Source of the DNA: a virus | DNA length: 64,000 nucleotides | IMG/VR virus record: IMGVR_UViG_3300021085_000017 | Span: 28,116-92,115 of that record | Reading direction: 5' to 3' (one strand) | Shown: one piece after another, positions 54,768 through 62,505 of the stretch | How the letters are laid out: every line of letters begins with the position of its first letter | Numbering within the stretch: the first letter of the stretch is position 1 | Translations under genes and position numbers: made by a program | The notes under the pieces: generated by a model | What the model was told of the DNA's origin: nothing | Seen by the model: the letters and a program-made list of their open reading frames with translations, nothing else | Databases searched by the model: none

Positions 54768-55555
54768 AAATAGGATTAGTAGGATTAGGAGTAGTTGGCA
54801 AAGCATGTAAGACTGGCTTTGAACATTGTGGGTACACAGTTATACCACATGACATTACACTTGACACAAAAATAGAAGACTTATTAGAGGCAGAGATTGT
54901 TTATCTATGTGTACCTACGCCGACAAACGACAAAGGTGAATGTGACACAAGTATTGTAGAAAGTGTTGTTGCTGAGTTGCGTCAAGCAAACTACGAAGGC
55001 GTAATAGGTATTAAGTCAACAGTAGAACCAGGAACAACAGAGAGATTAATCTCAGAGTATGATGATAGAATTGTATTTGTTCCAGAGTTCTTAAAAGAAC
55101 GAAGTGCAGAGTATGACTTTATATTTGACCACAAGTTGTTACTAGTTGGAACAGACAATGTAAACTATTACTATCTCGTACAACGTTCACATGGTAAACT
55201 GCCAGAAGATATTATGAGAGTTTCACCAACAGAAGCAGAACTGATGAAGTATTATCACAATACATTCAATGCGTTGCGTGTAGTATTCTCTAATGTAATG
55301 TTTGAGATAAGTGATAAGATGGATGCAGATTACGATAAAATAAAAGAAGCATTCTTACGTAACACTGATTTGCCAGATGAGTACTTGGATGTTAAGCCAG
55401 AACTCAGAGGATACGGCGGTGCTTGTTTACCGAAAGATGTACTAGCGATGAACAACGCATGTAAGAAACTAGGCATACCAAATAAACTATTTGAGTATAT
55501 TGATAAAGAAAATAAACTGTTTAAGAAAACAGTGTTTGAGGGTATGAGAAAATGA
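54764..55555 (+). CDS. UDP-glucose/GDP-mannose dehydrogenase-like protein, short form
   Basis: The 263-residue protein has the NAD-binding start KIGLVGLGVVGKA, VYLCVPTPTND, IKSTVEPGTTERL, and the catalytic GGACLPKD with the nucleophile cysteine. It ends soon after, so the C-terminal nucleotide-sugar-binding domain of the usual 400-residue enzyme is absent. Family enzymes oxidise UDP-sugars to uronic acids. The short form may be complete in this group. A full-length relative is encoded at 59228-60454. Confidence 0.75.
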   Translation: MKIGLVGLGVVGKACKTGFEHCGYTVIPHDITLDTKIEDLLEAEIVYLCVPTPTNDKGECDTSIVESVVAELRQANYEGVIGIKSTVEPGTTERLISEYDDRIVFVPEFLKERSAEYDFIFDHKLLLVGTDNVNYYYLVQRSHGKLPEDIMRVSPTEAELMKYYHNTFNALRVVFSNVMFEISDKMDADYDKIKEAFLRNTDLPDEYLDVKPELRGYGGACLPKDVLAMNNACKKLGIPNKLFEYIDKENKLFKKTVFEGMRK

Positions 55556-56445
55556 AAATACTAATAACTGGCGCCTCTGGATTTATCGGTCAAGCATTAG
55601 CAAAGCAACTAGAGAATAGTGAGCATGATGTTAGATTAACCGATATACATGAGCCTGCTAACACATACGGACACATTTTTGACACATGTGATTTGACTGA
55701 CAATGAAAGAGTGGCATCTTTACCTGAAGCAGATATAGTTTATCATTTGTGTGCATACAATAATACCGCACACTTCTATACAAAGCCATTGTCTGTTATA
55801 GATAGTACATTGACTCCTACAGTAAATCTAATTCATAGATACAAGCATTCGAAAACGAAGTTCGTATATGCAAGTAGCAGTGAGATTTATGCTGGTGGTG
55901 TCCAACTGGGTATCACAGAAATACCGACACCAGAAATCAATGTAGGTGTAATCAACGAAATAGACAACACAAGATGGAGTTATGCTGGTAGTAAACTTAT
56001 GGGTGAGATTGCGGTACATGCCGCACATGAAGAATACGGACTAGAGTATGTTATTATTAGATATCACAATGCGTATGGCAAAGACCAAAAGAACCATTTT
56101 ATTCCTGAATATGCTGATAGACTAAGAGAAGGTGATAATGTATTATTTGGACACGATGAAACTCGTGCGTTTATCTATATCGATGATGCCGCAGAACTAA
56201 CTCTTGCAGTTGGAGAAAAACTCAACAACGATACAATTCATATTGGTAATCCAATAGAGAGTTCGATAGGAGACGTAGCAAAGATTGTGCGTGAGATTAT
56301 TGGAGTTGATAGAGAACCAACATACAAAAACGCACCTGCTGGAAGTGTTTCCAGAAGATGCGCCGATGTTTCTAAAATGTTGTCTTTAGTTGGTGATTAT
56401 GAATTCACTTCACTTAAAGACGGGTTAATCAAAACACTAACTTAG
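55552..56445 (+). CDS. NAD-dependent sugar epimerase/dehydratase (extended SDR)
   Basis: The 297-residue protein begins MKILITGASGFIGQALAKQL, the extended-SDR NAD-binding loop, with YASSSEIYAGG supplying the serine and SYAGSKLMGE the YxxxK pair. YHNAYGKDQ and FIYIDDAAE are typical of UDP-sugar epimerases and dehydratases. Its stop shares two bases with the convergent lipoprotein gene (TTAG). It is the last gene of the plus island. Confidence 0.85.
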   Translation: MKILITGASGFIGQALAKQLENSEHDVRLTDIHEPANTYGHIFDTCDLTDNERVASLPEADIVYHLCAYNNTAHFYTKPLSVIDSTLTPTVNLIHRYKHSKTKFVYASSSEIYAGGVQLGITEIPTPEINVGVINEIDNTRWSYAGSKLMGEIAVHAAHEEYGLEYVIIRYHNAYGKDQKNHFIPEYADRLREGDNVLFGHDETRAFIYIDDAAELTLAVGEKLNNDTIHIGNPIESSIGDVAKIVREIIGVDREPTYKNAPAGSVSRRCADVSKMLSLVGDYEFTSLKDGLIKTLT

Positions 56446-57857
56446 TCCTTCTTTGAAATTAGATGCTTAGTTTGGTGTGGCATCAATAACTCTAAGTTTG
56501 ATATATCACCATTGTTTAGTAATACAGAACCATTAGTGCGTGGTCTATGTGCATGTAAGAATACATCCATATCACCATCATCGTCTAAGTCTCTAAACTT
56601 AATTGAGAGAATGTGATTGTTCCATGGGTTAGCCTCAGAAGACGCAACATAGCCCTCGGGTGCTGGAAGCACTTCAATTATACCATGAGATTTGAACTTC
56701 TTATTGCCCAAGTTTTCAATTACACTTACCGCAGTACCGCCATAAAGATATCCTGCTCTACTTAACACCAAATCTAAGTCTCCGTCACCATCTATGTCTC
56801 CCATTGATGCTTCTGGTACATTAAAGTAAACTTCACCATGTTGTGGTAGATGTGTAGTGTTGTGTTTGCTAAAGTTACCTCTGCCGTCATTCCAGATAAT
56901 TCCAGTAATCATACAATGTTTACATTCTGATTTTTCTAATCCACCTGTGAACAAATCTAAATCACCATCACCATCCAGGTCACCAAGTTCAATTCCAAAA
57001 GCAAAATGACCACCACATCCACGTTTCTTAAGAAAGCCTGTGCCGTCATTCATCCAGCACATCAATCTATGAGATTGTCCATGTGAAGTTGGACCAGTAA
57101 AAGTAACAACAACGTCCATGTCACCATCGCCATCAATGTCGCCATTAGCACCACCGTGACTGAAACCCATAAAGTTAGAATGACTTAGGTGTGTATCAGA
57201 TGATTCCAACCAAGTACCATTCGGCTGACTTAGATAATAACTATCAGGCCAACCATCATCACCACCAGTTCCGTGGTCGTTGATGAAGAAATCTAAAATA
57301 CCATCATTGTTATAATCGGCAACTTGTGCCCCTTTACCTAAAGATAAACCTGGGTCTTCACGGTTATCAATGATAAGGGCAGACCTTTTAAGTGGCCCAC
57401 TTTCTGAACCCAACCATAACTCAGGCATTTGCTTTGGTCCTGGACATGCTTTTGATTCGCATAGATGTCCTGTTCGTTGATATCTTTTTTTCTCTTCTTC
57501 CGTGGTCTCATACTTCATACCACCGATGTATAGAAAGTCTGTGTAACCATCTTTATTAAAGTCATTAGCATGCCATGTATCTTTATGCATGAACCTGTAA
57601 AATCCAACAGTTGGTGCAGAATACCATCCTTTATTGGGGTCGTTCTCAGTATCAATACCCGCTCTCGCTGTCACTGTTGTTTTACCAGATTTTGACTTAA
57701 TAGCATTGCCATTTTCTGGACATTTGTAAACCCAGTATCCACCGGCATCAACTTTCACTGCCTCGACTCCATTTCCACATGAAGGTTGGGCTAGTGTTGC
57801 GCCTGTACATCCCCATAGCGACATTGCTACTAGAGTAAATGCTAACATCTTGTTCAT
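56442..57857 (-). CDS. Secreted FG-GAP/VCBS repeat lipoprotein-like protein
   Basis: The 471-residue protein starts with a hydrophobic signal sequence, LAFTLVAMSLWGC, with Cys17 as a possible lipid site, or cleavage after LAQ. The rest is a run of Ca-binding FG-GAP-type blades: DFNKDGYTDF, DYNNDGILDF, DIDGDGDMDV, DLDGDGDLDL, DIDGDGDLDL and DLDDDGDMDV, likely forming a beta-propeller. Such proteins act outside the cytoplasm as adhesins or binding domains; this is unusual for a phage gene. It has a perfect sigma70 promoter and Shine-Dalgarno GAGAGG, and is opposite in strand to the island. Confidence 0.8.
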   Translation of the reverse strand: MNKMLAFTLVAMSLWGCTGATLAQPSCGNGVEAVKVDAGGYWVYKCPENGNAIKSKSGKTTVTARAGIDTENDPNKGWYSAPTVGFYRFMHKDTWHANDFNKDGYTDFLYIGGMKYETTEEEKKRYQRTGHLCESKACPGPKQMPELWLGSESGPLKRSALIIDNREDPGLSLGKGAQVADYNNDGILDFFINDHGTGGDDGWPDSYYLSQPNGTWLESSDTHLSHSNFMGFSHGGANGDIDGDGDMDVVVTFTGPTSHGQSHRLMCWMNDGTGFLKKRGCGGHFAFGIELGDLDGDGDLDLFTGGLEKSECKHCMITGIIWNDGRGNFSKHNTTHLPQHGEVYFNVPEASMGDIDGDGDLDLVLSRAGYLYGGTAVSVIENLGNKKFKSHGIIEVLPAPEGYVASSEANPWNNHILSIKFRDLDDDGDMDVFLHAHRPRTNGSVLLNNGDISNLELLMPHQTKHLISKKD

Positions 57858-57891
57858 ATTATATACCTCTCATCATTGTTAATATACATAT

Positions 57892-57919
57892 ATTATAGCA
57901 CTGATTCGGGATTTGTCAA
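57892..57919 (-). promoter_or_regulatory. Consensus sigma70 promoter, TTGACA-N16-TATAAT, for the FG-GAP gene
   Basis: Both hexamers are perfect on the minus strand, TTGACA at 57919-57914 and TATAAT at 57897-57892, with 16 bases between them. It lies about 35 bases before the ATG of the FG-GAP lipoprotein gene and is independent of the upstream genes. Confidence 0.8.
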
Positions 57920-57932
57920 GTTTTTAGAGTAA

Positions 57933-59231
57933 TTAGTACCAGTTTTTTGATTTGTTATACAATGTATCTGCTATCTTACCCGTGCCCTTTGTGTTCCAAT
58001 GCCCATCATTCTTTATTTTGTAAATGTCATCCCATAGTCTAAAGTCTTTGATATCACCCCAAATAACATTTTTATGAATACTTATAAAGTTATTAATAAG
58101 GTACCGCTCTTTTTCAGACAGCAAGTCAAACGTATCGAAAAAGAATACATTAAATCCATAAGTATTTGACATATGTATAATTGACATAATGAACGATTCT
58201 AACTTTGCCATTGAATCTTTTTTAGACACCAACTGTTCAAATCGTTTATGTGCATATTTAAAAACATTATTCATTTCTTTTGGTACAGATGAGGGGACAT
58301 AGAAGAATGGATGTAAACTTCTGCCTGGTCTACAGACTTCGGCTAAGTCATAAACTGTATCATCCCATCCCACACTAGGGTCAGTTGGCCAGTAGTTTTC
58401 TCTCATAATATCAGATATGCCAACATAAACTGTGTCTACTTTTTTACCATATGAATTACACCATTGTTGTAAACGTAAAAGAGAAAATGTATTATTCGCT
58501 CCTGGCAGGGATAAATTAAAACATGAATACTCATCTGAGTTTACATGATTACTAAATTGACTTGCTAAATCATCTTCTCTTTTTAATCCATGACCAAAGA
58601 TAAAACTATCACCTAGAAATAGTATATGTTTGTTTTTGCTAATAGTTTCTTCATTTATTATACTTCTGGAATGATAATCGTTCTCCCACTTCTCTTCACC
58701 AACAACTTCGCCTTCATCATTTTTAACTTCAGATGCAAAGAAGCCATTGTGTTGCCACCAACAATCAGGTCTAGCAAATGAACTCCACTTTTGTAAATCG
58801 TGGTGAAACTTACAATAGATATCAGAACTCTTTATTATACTTGATAGGTTATCGGTGTTAACATTCTTTTCGCTATCCCACCAATCAACTTCCTTGCTTG
58901 ATGGATACTCAAACATTTGATTAGTATCTTCGTACCTGCTCTCTTGTATAGTATTTAAAAATATACTATAGTCAGCATCAAATATTTTTCTTGTTTCATT
59001 AGTAGGACAAACAAAGTCAACAACAACAGTAAAGCCTTGAGAAACTAACTCATCAGCCATATCTCTCATTCTTTTTGCTTGCCTTAATCTACCTTCTGGT
59101 GAAAAGTCCCAGTCATTTAATCTTTTTCTTTCTTCATCTGCATTTATTCTTTCTGCATCTAAGATAGTTCCTAACTTGTCTGCTAGTGTAGTTTTGCCAC
59201 TGCCCGGCAGTCCAAAGATTAATATCTTCAT
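57933..59231 (-). CDS. Fusion: APS kinase-like P-loop kinase plus SGNH hydrolase-like domain
   Basis: The 432-residue protein begins ILIFGLPGSGKTTLADKLG (P-loop at 7-15), followed by RINADEERKRLNDWDFSPEG, which resembles the D-x-x-R and DLGFS regions of adenylylsulfate kinase (CysC), and GFTVVVDFVCPTNETRKIF, like the later ISP-type strand. From about residue 200 an SGNH domain follows: LFLGDSFIFGHG, then DGHWNTKGTGKI near the end. The second domain resembles the gene at 48615. The fusion is not a standard enzyme; a general nucleotide kinase remains possible. Confidence 0.65.
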   Translation of the reverse strand: MKILIFGLPGSGKTTLADKLGTILDAERINADEERKRLNDWDFSPEGRLRQAKRMRDMADELVSQGFTVVVDFVCPTNETRKIFDADYSIFLNTIQESRYEDTNQMFEYPSSKEVDWWDSEKNVNTDNLSSIIKSSDIYCKFHHDLQKWSSFARPDCWWQHNGFFASEVKNDEGEVVGEEKWENDYHSRSIINEETISKNKHILFLGDSFIFGHGLKREDDLASQFSNHVNSDEYSCFNLSLPGANNTFSLLRLQQWCNSYGKKVDTVYVGISDIMRENYWPTDPSVGWDDTVYDLAEVCRPGRSLHPFFYVPSSVPKEMNNVFKYAHKRFEQLVSKKDSMAKLESFIMSIIHMSNTYGFNVFFFDTFDLLSEKERYLINNFISIHKNVIWGDIKDFRLWDDIYKIKNDGHWNTKGTGKIADTLYNKSKNWY

Positions 59232-60454
59232 CTTGTGTTTCCATAATGATTGACTTCTATGTTATCATTGCCTATAAACTTACGCCACGGGTCAACTACT
59301 ACTGAACCATCTGGTATATCACAATACAACTTATCATTATCATCACCCTCTTCTTGCATATACTTGTAAGTTGTACTTGCACTGTGAGCCAATAAAAACA
59401 CACACGCACTCTCAGGTTGATTATCATCACCTGTTAATGGGTCTACATATGTTACTTTGTTTCCACGTTCTTCTAAGTAATGACCAATCAACATACTATA
59501 ACTGCCGTCTAGGTATGGAACTCCTGGCTTATATGCTTTGCCATGAATCACAATAGGCAAGTTTCTTTCACTAGAATAATACTCTAATCGTTTTGCTAAG
59601 TTGTCTGCTTGTATCTCTCGTGCATTCATAATTGCATCAAACAAGTCGTAACCTAAATCTAACTCATCTGCCATATAACGCAATGCAATGTTATCACGTG
59701 GATGACAACCGCCACCATCTCCCATACCAGCAGTCATGTATTGTGGTCCCATGATACGCATTGTGGATTTAGCAAGAGCATTAGTTACGACATCAACGTT
59801 TATGTTGCCTTGCTTCTCGGCTACGTCTTGTATCATATTCACTAGACCAATCTTGGCACTAATGAATGTATTGTAGAACACTTTAATACACTCACATTCA
59901 TCCCATGTACCAATCTCGTATCTTGGTTCGTTTTCCATTATAGACTTGTAGAAGTCTACTAGTTCTTTTGCATCACCTGTTTCACTTCCGTCTTCGGTAC
60001 CAATCATAACCATTTCTGGATTAATCATGTCCCATGCCACTGAACCCATTGCGATTAAGTATGGATTGTATACAAATCTTGTATTAGTCACATGCTTTAC
60101 AAATTCTCTTCTGACAGTACCAGGAAGAACAGTAGAGATAAGAACAAGCAACTGTTTCTTATTCATATGTTTGTTTGCTCTTTGTATAACATCAATGACA
60201 GTATCATAACCAAAATCTTTTGGTTTCAAATGGGCAGTTGGTGCATTGCCATCATATGATTTGTCGTGTGGAGTAGGAACTGCAATGAATACTATATCTC
60301 TATCTTTAACAGCCTCTGATATCGTAGTAAACATAGTAACATATCTGGTATCTTTAATTTCTATATCATATCCGGTCACGTCATGTCCTTTTTGTGAAAC
60401 CACTTCTGCACATGGCATTCCTAATTTTCCAACACCTATAAAACCAATCTTCAT
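59228..60454 (-). CDS. UDP-sugar dehydrogenase-like protein (full length)
   Basis: The 408-residue protein has KIGFIGVGKLGMPCAEVV at the NAD-binding start, DIVFIAVPTPHDK, and GDGGGCHPRDN at the active site, where the usual CxPKD is CHPRD: the nucleophile cysteine is kept but the lysine is replaced by arginine. The C-terminal half contains VIHGKAYKPGVPYLDGS, the conserved nucleotide-sugar binding segment. It overlaps the kinase-SGNH gene by four bases. It likely makes a uronic acid or related sugar; substrate unknown. Confidence 0.75.
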   Translation of the reverse strand: MKIGFIGVGKLGMPCAEVVSQKGHDVTGYDIEIKDTRYVTMFTTISEAVKDRDIVFIAVPTPHDKSYDGNAPTAHLKPKDFGYDTVIDVIQRANKHMNKKQLLVLISTVLPGTVRREFVKHVTNTRFVYNPYLIAMGSVAWDMINPEMVMIGTEDGSETGDAKELVDFYKSIMENEPRYEIGTWDECECIKVFYNTFISAKIGLVNMIQDVAEKQGNINVDVVTNALAKSTMRIMGPQYMTAGMGDGGGCHPRDNIALRYMADELDLGYDLFDAIMNAREIQADNLAKRLEYYSSERNLPIVIHGKAYKPGVPYLDGSYSMLIGHYLEERGNKVTYVDPLTGDDNQPESACVFLLAHSASTTYKYMQEEGDDNDKLYCDIPDGSVVVDPWRKFIGNDNIEVNHYGNTR

Positions 60455-60483
60455 TTCTATTCCTTGTTAATTAATTATATACG

Positions 60484-60491
60484 TATTTATC
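60484..60491 (-). promoter_or_regulatory. T4-type late promoter GATAAATA, minus strand
   Basis: The plus strand reads TATTTATC. It lies 30 bases before the minus-strand dehydrogenase ATG and three bases from the plus-strand copy, making a divergent late promoter. Confidence 0.6.
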
Positions 60492-60494
60492 TAA

Positions 60495-60502
60495 GATAAA
60501 TA
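60495..60502 (+). promoter_or_regulatory. T4-type late promoter GATAAATA, plus strand
   Basis: GATAAATA lies 31 bases before the ATG at 60533. It pairs with the minus copy at 60484-60491. Confidence 0.6.
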
Positions 60503-60532
60503 TACATATAATTAGGTTATGGATAAAACAGA

Positions 60533-61990
60533 ATGAGCAAAATGAAATCTGAAGAATTAACAAATATATCAAAGAAAAGTATGTATCATAAGTTTGATAT
60601 TAAGACTGATAGAGAAGAGACTGTTATTCCTGCTTCTAAGCATTTAATGTATCTTCCTATCATTGAACCAACCGAGACTGATGTTGGCTTTTCATACATC
60701 ACGTATCTAAGACTTAGCGTTATAGACCATGGTGACTACTTAACTCAGACTACCTTAGAAAATCCAGAACATCCGTTATTAAATAAAACTGATTGGATGG
60801 AACAGGGAAAGAAAAAATACAGAGACACATTGATACCAAAATTTGTACACAAAGACTTAGCGTCAGGTAGATGTGTTAAACTAATACTAGATTACTCACT
60901 TGAAGGTTTTCATAAAGTAGACTGGGATTATATCAGTGAATTATTTGGTGTAGAACAATCTAAGATAGTATGGCTTACTAGTGTAACGAATCCAGAATGG
61001 ATGGACGCACAAAGTGATGTTACAGTTCTTTATCATAACTTCTGGGAACAATTTGTAAATTCACTGACAAACAGGAATGTCCAAACAACAATAGAGTACC
61101 AAGAAGGTCTCAGACAGCAATTCAAAGATATAGATGAATTAAAAATTAGAAATCATCATGGATTAAATTACAACCGTAGACCACATCCTCATAGAGTTTA
61201 TATTCTTACTAAATTGATATCATTAAATATTTTAGATAAAATATCATATAGTTGGGGTGGCATTCACATGACACTTCCAGAAGATTGGTATGAAACTACT
61301 GATGTGACACTAAAAGACCAAGCGATGCAAGAAAGAACACAAAAGTTTATGGATAACAAACAAGAAGAACTTTGGAACGCCGTAGAGTCTAACAGAATTA
61401 TTGGTGGTGAAAGGGACTGGGAAAGTCTGGGTACTCTTGTAAATATGGAACAGAAGAGTTTTCCTGATGAAGATTTGAAAATTAACAAAGCAGATAGTCT
61501 AAACTTTGACCATGTTAGAGATGTATACTTTCAGATAGTGTCTGAAACTTTCGCACTACACAATGACCCAGATTGTTTCTTATCAGAGAAAGCATATAAA
61601 CCATTAGCATGTGGTATGCCATTTGTTATATGGGGACCTAGAAATTCTGTGTTAACATTAGCCAAACAAGGATATCACACATTCGAAGACTGGATTAACC
61701 ACGATTATGATGGCATTGAAGACTCTGCGTCCAGAATGGGACGTTTAATAGAAGAGATAGAAAGATTGTGTGCTATCCCACCAGAAGAGTGGAGCATTAT
61801 GTTAAAAGAAATGTTACCAAAGTTGATAGATAATGCTATGATGATTAGAAATCTTAGTAACGAATCGTTAAGAAGAATACCCCCATCTGATTATGTAAAA
61901 GAAGACTTTAATGTGTTTGAATTTAAAGTCGATGGTCTTGATAAGTTTTACAACGACTTCATTACATTAGATATGGATAGAATACTTTAA
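60533..61990 (+). CDS. Glycosyltransferase-like protein (GT-B-like) 2
   Basis: The 485-residue protein has NYNRRPHPHRVYILTKL and, near residue 367, FLSEKAYKPLACGMPFVIWG then GYHTFEDWINHDYDG, matching the paralogue at 49475. The second block resembles a GT-B donor-binding region. It stands alone behind a late promoter on the plus strand, divergent from the sugar dehydrogenase. Its stop shares bases with that of the convergent decarboxylase gene. Confidence 0.5.
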   Translation: MSKMKSEELTNISKKSMYHKFDIKTDREETVIPASKHLMYLPIIEPTETDVGFSYITYLRLSVIDHGDYLTQTTLENPEHPLLNKTDWMEQGKKKYRDTLIPKFVHKDLASGRCVKLILDYSLEGFHKVDWDYISELFGVEQSKIVWLTSVTNPEWMDAQSDVTVLYHNFWEQFVNSLTNRNVQTTIEYQEGLRQQFKDIDELKIRNHHGLNYNRRPHPHRVYILTKLISLNILDKISYSWGGIHMTLPEDWYETTDVTLKDQAMQERTQKFMDNKQEELWNAVESNRIIGGERDWESLGTLVNMEQKSFPDEDLKINKADSLNFDHVRDVYFQIVSETFALHNDPDCFLSEKAYKPLACGMPFVIWGPRNSVLTLAKQGYHTFEDWINHDYDGIEDSASRMGRLIEEIERLCAIPPEEWSIMLKEMLPKLIDNAMMIRNLSNESLRRIPPSDYVKEDFNVFEFKVDGLDKFYNDFITLDMDRIL

Positions 61991-62364
61991 AACTCTATCT
62001 CGTTTAGACCAAACTCTCTATCTAAATATTTGTATTCTACTTTGACTGGGTCCCAAACTTGAATGTGTTCTATAACTGCATTCGGGTCAAACGGTCCACA
62101 AGTGTAGACATCCAATTGTATCAAGGCTGGGTCAACATCATTCCACACATGACATGCGAAGTGTGATGTTTCAATGATGACAACACATGTTGGCCCATTG
62201 TTGCCTGGCATATAATCTATGTTTGCTGATATAGGACCTGCTAGAATTTTCATTCCGATTTTATCTACGAGTTCAACCATCCATTCTTTTAGTTCGTCCT
62301 CTAATGGTGGCTTGTTTGCTTCTATTCTTAATATAATGTGCTTATGCACTAGGTCGGCGCTCAT
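61987..62364 (-). CDS. S-adenosylmethionine decarboxylase-like protein (SpeD/SpeH type)
   Basis: The 125-residue protein has IETSHFACHVW and LDVYTCGPFDP, equivalent to the ESH and FTCG segments of prokaryotic AdoMet decarboxylase, which self-cleaves to form a pyruvoyl group and feeds spermidine synthesis. The serine and histidine are kept but the residue before the serine is Thr rather than Glu, so processing may differ. AAAGGAGG lies just before the ATG. Related genes are known in marine T4-like phages. Confidence 0.75.
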   Translation of the reverse strand: MSADLVHKHIILRIEANKPPLEDELKEWMVELVDKIGMKILAGPISANIDYMPGNNGPTCVVIIETSHFACHVWNDVDPALIQLDVYTCGPFDPNAVIEHIQVWDPVKVEYKYLDREFGLNEIEF

Positions 62365-62390
62365 CTAACTCCTCCTTTGGTAGATGCTTC

Positions 62391-62492
62391 TTAACTCATT
62401 AAGTATAGACCAAGTTCCATAGTTAGCCAAACTGATGTTATAAAATATAACACGTTTAGCCATTTACGGTTTAGTCTTTCTATTTCTGACAT
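62391..62492 (-). CDS. Small single-span membrane peptide (33 aa)
   Basis: A short frame opens at 62492 with GGAATA upstream. The product has a charged start, MSEIERLNRKW, and one hydrophobic span, LNVLYFITSVWLTMELGLYL. It fits the gap between the coiled-coil gene and the decarboxylase in the same direction. Short phage membrane peptides are common, but this one rests on layout alone. Confidence 0.4.
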   Translation of the reverse strand: MSEIERLNRKWLNVLYFITSVWLTMELGLYLMS

Positions 62493-62505
62493 ATTATTCC
62501 TGTTG

